DNA from: Trametopsis cervina
Lineage: Eukaryota; Basidiomycota; Agaricomycetes; Polyporales; Irpicaceae
Length of the DNA stretch: 64,000 bases
Assembly (NCBI GenBank): GCA_022385755.1
Contig: MU278351.1
Span: 746,638 to 810,637, forward strand
Direction of reading: 5' to 3'
Part shown: piece after piece, positions 1-10,002 of the stretch
Numbering within the stretch: the first letter of the stretch is position 1
Layout of the letters: each line of letters begins with the position of its first letter
The notes under the pieces: generated by a model
What the model saw: only the letters and a program-made list of their open reading frames with translations
What the model was told of the DNA's origin: nothing
The model's database searches: none
Translations under genes and position numbers: made by a program

Positions 1-180
1 ATCTTTTACTTATTCAGTAACAATCTTTAATTACCTGATAACAATCCTTACTTATATAGTAACAACTCCTACTTACTCTACAACAACTCCTTATCACTAG
101 TTCAATAATGTTTTGTTATCTGATAACAACATCTGGTAACCCAGTAACAAACCCTTACTTACATTGCATAATAAACCTCT
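1..180. repeat. Imperfect short repeats rich in AACAA(C/T)CCTTACTTA
   Basis: The first ~180 bases contain several degenerate direct repeats built from 'taacaa' followed by 'ctccttactta'-like words, spaced about 25-30 bp. They are AT-rich compared with the rest of the window and lie next to a decayed transposase, so they are probably part of the same mobile-element remnant or a nested insertion. No coding potential is visible. The repeat unit is too degenerate for me to assign to a family. Confidence 0.4.
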
Positions 181-237
181 GTTCTCTCTACTTACCCCAT
201 CACATGGTCAATCTAAAGTGTATAGTAGTATTACATA

Positions 238-307
238 GTCTGGTAGTGTAGTGGTTAAGTGCTCTGTTTTACCTGTGGCCGGCCTGGGGTTCAAATCCTG
301 CTGTCCA
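238..307 (+). repeat. tRNA-like segment (pol III A/B-box-like), possible SINE head or tRNA relic
   Basis: A stretch containing 'tagtgtagtggttaagtgc' (A-box-like D arm) and, about 35 bp later, 'ggttcaaatcc' (a near-perfect B box / T arm) looks like the internal promoter of a tRNA. The acceptor and T stems do not pair well, so it is not a functional tRNA gene as read here. It directly abuts the point where the transposase reading frame on the minus strand loses similarity to its family. It may be an inserted tRNA-derived SINE head or a tRNA pseudogene. Confidence 0.4.
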
Positions 308-1167
308 TGATGACCAGGATGAAACACAAGAGGAACTTTGGTTCCATCTACTGATATATAGCCATTTCTTCAAGCATAACAAGAATGCACCTCAGCATAC
401 CTTTTAGCTTGCTCTTTCTCCTCTTCTGTAGGTGGCTGAATAGCATCATCATGAAGATGTAATAATGCAACCATAACTCACTTGCAGGAATTGTCAACTT
501 GTCCTACCGAGCAGCCGGCCCATTCTGTGATAAACTCTGGTGATGCACTATTTCTGTATATCTCTGCTCTAAAGAGGAATATCTGCAGCTGTCGTTTGAC
601 TTCAAGCTGTGAGTTGTTGGATCTGTTGTGGAAAATGGGATGATCTTGTATCTTCTTCACAAGCTCATCAAAGATCTCTGGTTCAACACAAACATGCTTT
701 GGCCATCGATCTTTATTATGCTTGTGGTAGCAATCGAGTAATTTGAAATGTGAGAGTTTTGGAGTGGGTAGAGAAGGATTAGGGACCCGAGTCTTCTTGA
801 TGCCACAGTATATGTTCAGAAGGTACCAATCTCATGCTTCAAAAATCATATCCCATTGAGTATCAAAGCTGTAGTCATCAGAGTCTTCATCAACAGACAT
901 GTGTTCATCTGAGGCAGATATTGGTGAGGAAGAAGATGAGGATGAGGATGCAGTTGAGGTTGTAGATGAATCAGAGGAGATAGACGAGATCGGTGAAGTT
1001 GCAGAAGGAGATGAAGAGTTGTTCTGTGGCTGAGCCTCATCATCGTAATCAAGCATGAAATCAGCAAGTACATCGACCATTTCAAGCTGTAAGGCAAGCT
1101 CAGCTGCATTGATTTGATAGCAATCGACAATGTCGAGCAGTTCTTGTCACTGTGATTGTCTGGACAT
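305..1167 (-). pseudogene. Decayed DDE-superfamily (PIF/Harbinger-like) transposase
   Basis: One uninterrupted minus-strand frame runs from an ATG at 1167 down to about 305, broken only by four in-frame TGA codons and no frameshift. The translation has an N-terminal region (LLDIVDCYQINAAELALQLE), a Ser/Asp-rich low-complexity stretch, a predicted DNA-binding part (DELVKKIQDHPIF...) and the start of a DDE_Tnp_4-type catalytic region with the family signature RNGYISVDGTKVPL, whose Asp is the first catalytic residue. All later catalytic residues are missing because similarity ends where the tRNA-like segment begins. The family assignment is from pattern recognition. All four stops are TGA, as expected from C-to-T decay of CGA or G-to-A of TGG codons. 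Confidence 0.75.
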
Positions 1168-1558
1168 GGTGGCGTTGGAGACAGTCTTAAACGGGAATTC
1201 AAAACCCAGCCGTTGGGTTCTCAGCTCTGAGTTCGAATATTTACTTAGGGCAGTCGGCACATTTACTGCGGAGAACCAGGATCACTCGATGTCCAATGCT
1301 CTCGGCACACTCACTCTGACTACCACTAGTACAACAGGAATAGTTAGCAAAAAATTTTATTTACATTTCAAATGTATAAAGACCTTGGGGATTGCAATCT
1401 GCCACTTGCTAGCCTGCTCCTCCATGTCTAACTTTGTACCACAGGAATCAACAAACCATTTATATGTCTAATGTCAAGGGTATATCATAGACAAATCCCT
1501 TCTTGGAGTTTGTGCTGATATGCAATACATCCATACATGGCTACCCACATGCATAAAT
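1168..1558. other. Intergenic, no gene seen
   Basis: Between the transposase remnant and the She9 gene. Short ORFs here show no family similarity. It probably holds the 3' flank of the She9 gene and the outer edge of the element. Confidence 0.5.
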
Positions 1559-2787
1559 TTAATTGGAAAGATAATACCCTACAACCCATCCTGCTATTCC
1601 TGTAACTGTGGTGGAAATTGTCCATATCCAAACATGTCCCCAATGTATATCAGATAGGAAATTGTTGCCATCCATACTGCCAGCATGTGCAACATCAGCA
1701 TGCTCCAGGGCGCCCGAAGATTGCGCAGGAACCGCCATTGTTTCCGATAGCTTAAAGATATGTTTGTCTTGCTGCTCCATCCGTGTAAGAAGAAGCTGGA
1801 CCTTGCTTTCGAATGCAGTCACGGTGCTGGATGACATCTCCTGGACCTTCCGTTCAAAGGTTTGCGCAAGTCGTTTGCGCTTCCACGGTTCCACGACAGT
1901 GATGGCGAGAATGAATACGAGGACGTTGAGACCCAGTACAGTGAGTGAACCATAGGTAGATGCACTACGTATCTTGTCCGACCATACTTGCTCTTCGTGA
2001 TAGCGGTGGAGAATGACGCGCATGAGCTCGGTAAATTCACGCTCAACCGCGTCCTCGGTGGTTTGTACAGCTTGCTTTGCGCGACTTTCTGCCTGCTCAA
2101 AGAGATGATCCTGACGGACGAGTGCCGTGAATCGGCCCACGTCGTCATCTGTCCAAGAGGATTTGCGCTGAAGCAGGTCATTGACTTCGCGCTGCGACTG
2201 CGCCCTCTGTTGAACGGCTCTCTCGTATTCCAGTTTCGCATCGCGAGCGGTTGATCGTACATGTTGTATGCATGCCTCTGACCATCATTGAGAGTAGTCT
2301 CAACAAATGCCAGCATCGAATACTCACCTTGCGTAACAACCTTGCGCTTCAGCGCTTCTATCTCCTCATATCCTGTTACTCTATTCAACTCCCGGCCCAG
2401 CTGAGCGAATGAGGTTATGGCGGATGCAGTATATCGGTCTGTCCTGCTCCGTAATGATATCGCGGTATCTCCAGCCCATGAACGCAGCCATGTCTGAACG
2501 GCTCCAAAATCTACTCGGCTCCCCGCGCCCGAATGCGGTGGAAGACTCTGCGAGGAATGATGCTGAGCATTTTCCTGTGGGCCATCTGCCGGTGTCGAGG
2601 ATGCGGAAGCTGATGAGTTTGAGCCATCCACAGAAGAGTCATCGTGACGAAATGACTGAGACCTCAGTGAGGACGAGATGTGGATGCGCACTCGCCCCCT
2701 ATCTTGTGGCAGCCATCTTGTGTGTTTCAGACGCTGTCCCGTGCTATGAGCACCGGGACGAAAGCGGGAGGATATCAGTCTTAGCAT
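1559..2787 (-). CDS. SHE9: She9/Mdm33 mitochondrial inner-membrane protein
   Basis: Exons (minus) 2787-2328 and 2277-1559, one 50-bp intron, 392 aa. She9/Mdm33 family proteins sit in the mitochondrial inner membrane and influence inner-membrane fission and cristae shape. The sequence shows an N-terminal Arg/Ser-rich, acid-free stretch (MLRLISSRFRPG...) suited to a matrix-targeting peptide, then a coiled-coil region with the family motif YEEIEALKRKV, then RYHEEQVWSDKIRSASTYG leading into the first membrane segment, a second coiled coil and a C-terminal membrane segment ending WVVGYYLSN. An in-frame ATG at 2886 would add 33 residues; I prefer 2787 because it places the targeting signal at the very N-terminus. 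The gene is divergent from the DUF4203 gene, with starts 214 bp apart. Confidence 0.88.
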
Positions 2788-3001
2788 GGAGGTGAATCCG
2801 TCTTCCACCTCCGTGCATGAACTACCGGCACGTGACGGCTGATGAAAGTAGCCCGATATGGGTGGATGCAGACTGAGCTCATCCACCTTCTACGAAACAG
2901 GGAACGTTCACGAACTGCTCACCGTCTCTGCAGTCTCTAGCGTGGCCCAAGGCCTCAGCCTGCTCACAGTCTGAAGCTAATTTTCTTTTGTTTACTCCGC
3001 C

Positions 3002-4872
3002 ATGGCCGCTAACGACACTTACGACTTGCTGTCTTTACTTCCCAATTCACCCTATACGCTCGCCTATGCCCTTCCGTTGTTCATTGTGTCCCTCATACTG
3101 ACTTTTGCTGGCTGTTTCCTTACTCTCGATCGCACCAGCGTGTTTCCCTCATCTATACCCTCTCAGGCTATCCCCATTGCGACATCGTCCTTCCTCTCAC
3201 GGCTCCATCTGCTTTCTCTCGGTGGTGGAATTGGTGGTTTGTGTGCAGGTTATGCGTTTGGTGGTAACGGTCTCCTCTTTAACAACTGTCAGCCGCTGAT
3301 AAAAAGAACCTCTAGTACACTTTTCCACCCTCCTTTCTCTGGCTCTGCCAAGCACCACGCCTACCCCAACACTGAGCCACAAAGCGTTCCTAGCCGTCTG
3401 GGTGGTGTCTGCACTAGCCTGCCTTGCAGTTGCTGGAAGGTGGAAGTATGCTGCTATCGCTTTCACTTGTCTTTCCGGATAGTGCGCCATCCTCTCATCT
3501 GTTCATTCTCGCGGCCTGACCCCCTTTCAGCTGCACGTTTGCTCTGGCAGTATCCGTCATTATCCACCCGTCCCTCCTGAGTCGAATTGTATTTGCGGCT
3601 GTCTTGACGCCTCTCTGCACTATTGGATGCTTCTTACCCTTCCCTCATCTCACACGAGTAGGTGTAAGGATGGCCGCGTCTTCTCTTGGCGCGTTTGGAG
3701 TGACAGAAACTGTGGCCCTCTTTGTACGCAACTCGGCGTGGGGAAATATCTGGCAACGCTTTTGGGTCCATGATGGCATCGCGTGGGGTACCAGTCAGGA
3801 GAAAGGACTCAGCGCAGCATTTTGCTTCTTATTCGTCGTGGGCCTGGTATGTGATTGGCTACTTCATATCAAAATTGGAGAAAACCCAGACGAGGCATGT
3901 TGTCCCACATGGCTTTCAACTTTCCGTTTGCTAACATATCGCCCACAGAAATGGGATCGCTACCTCGCTGATTTTACCGCCGAGCTCCCCAATGATGTCC
4001 AACGAGCCGGGACTTTTCAACCGATTCTCTCCTTCTGGGACAAACTCCTAGGGAGGCATAGCTCATTTGCGCCCATCGTGCAACATAGTGGTGTCACTGG
4101 CATGGGTGACGGCGATGTCAAGTTTCCGCCCTCAGCATCTGCCAAACTCAGCAAGCAGCCCGTTTCCCAGTCGCAGAGATCTCCCAGGGTGCCAGAAAGT
4201 AAATTAGGTATCGCACGTCTGCTCAAGAAGGATGCTCGAAAACCTCATCCCTCGCGCCGCGCCATCAGATTTCGCCCTCAGGATAGCGACTCTACCGACT
4301 CTGAAAATGAGATGACCGTTGGAAAACCAGCCCCCCTGCGCACTGACTCCTCCGCCACACTTGTGAACCCCATGGAGGCATCGTTAATCCACCCTCCCAA
4401 CCGTCCATGGGATACTAGATCCGGCGAAATCCCAGATTATTCGGACAGTGAGGTTGACATCGGAGCTATAGGTCGCCAATCCATAGGTGATAGCAAGCCC
4501 TGGCCGCCTGCGTTCTTCAGGCGTCATTCCGCTCGAGCTGCCCTATCCCCCATACAACTGCGGAACAAGTTCTCTAGCGCGACTGGCTCCGCCGAAACTC
4601 AGAGTCATCTAAATGATGAGGAAGACACCTCTCCCCACCGCACTACCGACAACTCATTATCTACTCTTCCGCTCGAAGTAGCATCAATTCCTGCTACCCC
4701 TTCTCTCATCAAAGCCGTCGAACGCATACAACTCGCTCACGAAGTGGTAGCCCACCCATCATTTGCTCCCTCATCCCAGACAATCGTTCCGGGAACTCCG
4801 CAAACCGAACATGACCAGCGGAAATCATGGGACACATTTTGGGATGATGTGAAAACGAAAGCGCATTACTAG
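3002..4872 (+). CDS. Multi-pass membrane protein with DUF4203 (TM7S3/TMEM198-like) domain
   Basis: Exons 3002-3263, 3316-3481, 3531-3894, 3949-4872; 571 aa. The N-terminal ~290 residues hold about seven hydrophobic segments (for example LAYALPLFIVSLILTFAG and a glycine-rich GGGIGGLCAGYAF), matching the DUF4203 / TM7S3-TM198-like fold; the C-terminal ~280 residues are polar, Ser/Pro-rich and probably cytosolic. No enzymatic motif is visible. The third intron (3895-3948, 54 nt) starts with GC instead of GT (gag|GCATGT) and joins PDE to KWDRYLADF, restoring a run typical of the family. It is a multiple of three with no stop, so retention would insert 18 residues in frame. The donor of intron 1 could be 3261 or 3264. 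Confidence 0.8.
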
Positions 4873-5235
4873 GAAACCGACATATGGGTTCAACTTATTG
4901 CTAATCTACTTGAACGACATGTAACGACTTCTCACGACATTCATGATCTATCTGTAATGACACTTATTTTGTTGCTGTAACTTTTATGTGCGCGTTCTAT
5001 CGTGGTTGAAGCCAGCCTGGGCCGTTCAGTCCCATAATGGCGCCACATAGGTGCAGACCCCCCCGCACGACGAGGTCGTCAAGGGAAGAGAATGATGCAA
5101 TTCTAATGCCTCCCAGCAACGCGGAATACCTGAACAATGAATATTACTGTACTACGAGGACGGATGAATAACTACATCTAGGTAGGCACACTGTGTGAAC
5201 AAGCTGTACTCCAGTCTGAGTTCTACGCTCACAGA
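4873..5235. other. Convergent 3' intergenic region
   Basis: Lies between the stop codons of the DUF4203 gene (plus) and the P450 reductase gene (minus). No ORF with recognisable content. It should hold both polyadenylation regions. Confidence 0.5.
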
Positions 5236-7597
5236 TCACGACCAGACATCTAGAAGCAGCCGGTTCCTCTCCTTAAGTAACTTGAGTTCAGCAGCTCCTT
5301 CAACTTCAGCGCTGCCGCCCTTTGCTTCTCCCAAAATCCTGCACAACGTCTCTTCCACCGACTTACTCATGCTCTTTGCATCTCCGCAAATGTAGATGTA
5401 TCCCTTTCCGTTGAGGATAGCGTCCGCGATCTGTTCGTGGTCCTCCCAAATCAAGTCTTGCACATAAATCTTGCTGCCATCCGGTTTGTAGGGCGGCTCA
5501 CGTGAGAAAGCACACCGCATGATAAACTTGCCGTGAAGCTCTTTCGCGTACTCAGACCACTCGTCTTTGTACAGGAAGTCTTGGTCTGAGCGACGACAAC
5601 CGAAGTAGAGACGAATGTTGCCCCAGTCGGCGAGCCCATCCGGACCGTTCTTTTCGATTGTGCGGCGAGCCATGGCAACACGTTCTTGCACAAAGCCACG
5701 GAACGGAGCAACTCCCTAAGAAGGCTATTATTATCGAGAGATGGGCGAAGACTGAACACAGTACTCACGGTACCAGGGCCAATCATGATGATAGGGCTTT
5801 TGGGGTTCGTTGGGAGTCGGAAGGTTGAGCGACGGACGTGGATCGGGGCCTTGAGGATACTTCCCTGCTTGTATGCCCCACGAGGGCCCTCAATGGCGTA
5901 TGACGGTTGAGTGACAATGGATGGTTCAGGATTATCGCTTTCAGAAATGAGTGGCATTGACTCATTGTTGGTGACGTATTTAAGATTGAGCAGGAAGTTG
6001 GAGCCAACACCATACACCCAACGAGGTTTGACGGTATCTGCGAGCTCAGACTTGTACTTCAGCACAACAGCAGTGACGTGGATAGAATTTGGGGAGATCT
6101 TAGGGCTCGAAGAAATGGAGTAGTACCGAGGTTGCAGGCGAGGAATAGAAGAAACAATGATGTCGAAAGGAATCTTCCACGCGGTAGTATTCTCCTTGGT
6201 TGGCCTAGCAAAGATGTTGTCTCCCGCAGCGTATTGAAGGACTTCGCCAAGCTTCATGCAGCCGTGGGCGACAACAGATTGATACAGATCCTTGTTGGTA
6301 TTCAGATTTCTAAGCTTGGTCTCAGCGTCCGGAGTCGGGGCGAATTTAGACAGAGCGCCAAGAATCTGACGACCGGTAAGTGCGCTGATATCGATGTAGT
6401 GGCGGAGAACGGTTGCGTAGGTGGTCGGAACAGGGAAAGGAACCTTGGCGAGAGCAGGATCCAAAGATTCAATACCAATGACGGTGTCTTTCTTGTCGTA
6501 AAGCCCTAAAGCACAGAGCAGACGATCGACCTCAACATCCGGGTTGGAAGGCCAAACGCCAACGTGATCTCCATGTTGGTAAGTTATTCCGGAACCCTCC
6601 GTGTTAAGCTCGATGTGAACACAATTACGGTCTGCGTTCAGCTCAAAGAGCTCCTTTGCCACCGTAATAGGCGCGGGATACGGGTTCTTTGCGTCATGAA
6701 TACCCTTAGTCCTTGTGAGCGCGCGAGCAGATAGTTCACCTGACGCAAGATTAGCAAGCGCCGCGAGACATAAGAACAGTATACACACCAAGATAAACCT
6801 TCTCGGGGGGATGGTCGGTAACCTCTGTAACAGCGAAGTCGGGCGAGTCGCCGCCTTGACCTTCCTCAACGTTCATGATCTTGGCAAACGCCTCCCACAT
6901 GCCGTCCTTCCATTCGAGATAATCTTCCTCCATGCTCTTGTCGTCGTCACCCTCGCCTCTCTCACCAATTCTGACTGCGCCCATTTTCTGGAGGTCCCGG
7001 TCGACATTCCTGGCGATGAGGTTGTAGTGCTCGTATGTCTTGTTGCCCAGTCCAAAAACGACGTATTTGAGACTGTTCAGCTTGTGCTCGCCGTTGGAGA
7101 ACTCGAAGGACTCGTCAGAGAGGTTCTGGCAGAGCTGAACAGCGTTGTCGGTCGGCTCTCCCTCGCCGTATGTGGCCATGACAAAAAAGACGCAGCAGTC
7201 CTCGGGAACCTCGTCCAAGTTCTCAAAGTCATACTCCTCCGGGTCACAGACCAGCGAGGCGAGACCGAACTTTGACTTTGCTTCCTTGGCGAGACGAATA
7301 GCGTATTCTTCAGCCGTACCGGTCTGGGAGCCGTAAAAGATGACGATACGCTTTTTCTGCAGGACGTGGCAGGACATGAGCGACGGTGCTAGGCAACAAA
7401 AAGTACAAGACACTCGCCGCCTCCTTCATCTTGGCAATGAAGTCTCTAGGGTTTCCACCGCCGGTGGGCAGCTTTGCGGTTGGCAGGGGAGAAGCCTTTG
7501 GTTTGGAGGCGAATATCTGGTCTTTGAATAGATAGACAGCGGCGACGATGATACCGACCGCCAATATGCCGACATCTGACGACGAAAGGGCGGCCAT
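5236..7597 (-). CDS. CPR1: NADPH-cytochrome P450 reductase
   Basis: Exons (minus) 7597-7418, 7356-6789, 6739-5769, 5715-5236; 732 aa. This diflavin enzyme passes electrons from NADPH through FAD and FMN to ER cytochromes P450 and to sterol-pathway enzymes. Visible features in order: N-terminal membrane anchor (ILAVGIIVAAVYLF, about residues 10-25); FMN-binding flavodoxin motifs YGSQTGTAEEYA and ATYGEGEPTDNA; FAD-binding RYYSISSSP; NADPH-binding GPGTGVAPFRGF; and a C-terminal LLLDVWS with the conserved near-terminal Trp. Length is normal. Intron 1 (7357-7417, 61 nt) begins with GC (gcg|GCGAGT); no GT donor in the right phase exists. The Gly-Thr-Gly of the NADPH site is split by the last intron. 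Confidence 0.96.
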
Positions 7598-8053
7598 GGC
7601 CGTCGAGGAAGAAGGGGAGGGAGACGAGAGAAGGAGGCCCGGAGGCAAGAGGTGTAAAGGAAGGGAAGGATGCGAGCTGCGACGTGTGATCGCTGTCGGA
7701 TAATATAGCCTCTGCACACCGCGCCAATCTCACGGGCACCACTGTCTGACAGCGTCGGATTATGTCAGCGCCTCCATGGGCTTTTGTCTCTCAAGCTCTC
7801 CCCAACAGAATGTAGCGATCGTGTTGAGTACAAAATAACGAACATGTACGCGACCGACGACCGCCATCCTCTACACACCGCACGCCTTGAGCAGACCTCG
7901 CGCTGTGCGAGAGAGTCAGCATCATTCACGAGCGCTGTGCAGACGTGAATCGTGCCACCAATATTAGCTGATGAGCATGCGAGACAACAGCTAGCCGGAA
8001 CCGAGTACTTGAGCGAGTACTGTACTCATTCTGGTACGACACAGAGACTGGCT
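7598..8053. other. Promoter region of the P450 reductase gene
   Basis: Upstream of the reductase ATG at 7597 and downstream of the SET gene stop. CT-rich stretches immediately upstream of the start codon (on the minus strand) are typical of fungal core promoters. No further gene seen. Confidence 0.4.
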
Positions 8054-9533
8054 TTACTCTGCGCTGGCAGGGAATTTCGGACGTCCTACCGACTCGGATG
8101 CTCGTGTCCGCCACCACGGATGCTTCTCAGGGTGAGCGACGATGCCTTCCATGTCCCGCACACTCTGGCTATCGGCACCAAGCTCGACTGAATACCACCA
8201 GTGGGCTAACCTTGTCCACTCTCGCACCGCCGGCACGCTGATCACACCCGCGTCAGTCCCACGGAGTCATTCCAGATAACGAGAGAGCTCACTCGGAATG
8301 TGCGGCGGCTATCACCGCACCGTCTGCGGCCAGTGCTCCTCGCTCGCTATGGTAGCCCTCCTCCTCTCCAGTCGCCCATATGTCGTTGATCAGACCAATG
8401 GCCTCGCTACCACTGATTTGCGCGTCGCCCCAGTGTCGCAGACGAGACTGCAGCTCTACCATTCGCGCCAACCGCCCATCCGACCGTTGCGACTCGTCAT
8501 CGGGCAGCGAGCACACGCGGCACTGACATGTGAACCCATAGTTCTCCTGCAGCAAGGATCTTTCGGCCCATTAGCTCACTAGTCATCCGTTATATCAGTT
8601 GCTCGCCTACCTGCGCTCGTTCCGTGGCCGCTTCGTGTCCTTGTATGTCGTCAGCAACTCCTGTGGGCATCCGTCAGCAAGTATATAGCGTGCGGAGGCA
8701 TCGGCACTTGCCTCGCCTCGTTTGATCGCCTTTAAAGCATACACCATTATCGCATTTTCGTCCTCCCTGTATGAGTATACAGAATTGAACGCGCTCGAGC
8801 ATGCATGGTTCAGGCGCGCCATTCGAGGGAAAATACCCGTGCCGCCTGCGGCTGCGACTGCGTTTGTCTGCACAATTGCCAACGCAAGCTCGTCGTTATA
8901 CTCTGGAGTACCTAGCACGACGTTTTGCGGCATATTGACGTACGAGAGATCGTAGAACGAAGCTTGTTGATCAGGCGTCAGAGCAGCAAGCAGGTGTAGG
9001 ATGTATGCCCCTGGGGAAGTATGTGTGACTGTCTGTGCAGTCAACAAATTGTCCTGTGCTAAGAATAAGGAACTGCTTGCTTTGACTAGGCAGAATGAAG
9101 AGCGGCTTCTCCTTGAGTATCAGTTCGCCTCGCTGTAAGGCCCGTCTTGTATCAGAGCATACTTGCATGGTTTTACTAGGGCCGGCTCACTTGAATATCA
9201 CGACGGGCCACCATGCCCTTCCCCTTTCCTGGAATGTCCACTATAGCAAATGGAGGCACATGTGGCTGCACGAATACGGCGTCTTCTTGTGCAAAGTAGG
9301 TCCGATAGCAATATGCTCCCAGGGTTATCAAGAGCGCGACTGCGACAATGGCGAAGTGGTCTCTGACAGACTTCTATTGCTCGACTGGTTAGTTTACACA
9401 TTTGACTGTGCACAAGTGATTTTTAGCAGCCTACTTTGGCCAGGGTCCTCTGCTCCTCCGATGGTGGCTTCAGCTTGCTCAAGCTTCCCGCGGGACGGTT
9501 GCCCTTCCGTTTCCGTGTCGTGCTTGTGGACAT
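8054..9533 (-). CDS. SET-domain (SMYD-like) protein with N-terminal membrane anchor
   Basis: Seven exons (minus): 9533-9435, 9373-9191, 9132-9087, 9028-8712, 8660-8611, 8559-8293, 8237-8054; 381 aa. SET domains transfer methyl groups from S-adenosylmethionine to lysines of histones or other proteins. The sequence has a basic N-terminus, a hydrophobic segment (AIVAVALLITLGAYC, about residues 43-57), the SET start GKGKGMVARRDIQRGELIL, the cofactor/catalytic motifs RMARLNHAC and GEELLTTY, and a post-SET cysteine cluster (FTCQCRVC). The membrane segment suggests a cytosol-facing, membrane-bound enzyme rather than a chromatin factor. Intron 4 (8661-8711, 51 nt) has a GC donor with the consensus GCAAGT and is an in-frame, stop-free multiple of three. 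The substrate cannot be told. Confidence 0.82.
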
Positions 9534-10002
9534 TACTTATCCAGCAGCTCCCAGTCGGATCTTAGGCGCAGAAAACCTGTTGTCGAATACTAGTCTGGTA
9601 CGTCAACGTTGTGATGAGTGGTGGAGAGGAAACATTAGTATAGTATATTAAACCTGTAGGCCGATTCAAGCGCTGACGCAACGCGTCGACCCACGCTAAG
9701 CTGCAGGAATAACTTATCACCGCACCCCCGGCATATATCCAAGTTACATTCCATTCACAACTACGCACGTTGAGCGTTGGCCAAGCCAGAATGTACGAGG
9801 GGGAACCATGATAAAAAGACAGCCACTGATTTCCCTCGCGGTATAGCAGGTGCACGAGGTCACGTGTGTGCCACGCCAATCGGTATTCGCGTTTCTGAAT
9901 GACACGTAGATCTAGCTCGCATATACATCGGTAATTCGATAAACTCCTTTATTTAAGATCATCATAGACGTAGACCGCCTTGCTGGCCGACAAGACTTCA
10001 CC
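9534..10002. promoter_or_regulatory. Divergent promoter region (SET protein / HUT1)
   Basis: A 469-bp stretch between the start codons of two divergent genes (9533 minus, 10003 plus). It must contain both promoters. No convincing small gene; an ORF on the minus strand at 9562-9879 has no family similarity. Confidence 0.45.

Noticed and set aside
846..1202. 118-codon minus ORF rich in Leu/His/Pro
   Set aside because: It is a shadow frame of the Ser-rich part of the decayed transposase; composition reflects TCx repeats read in another frame.
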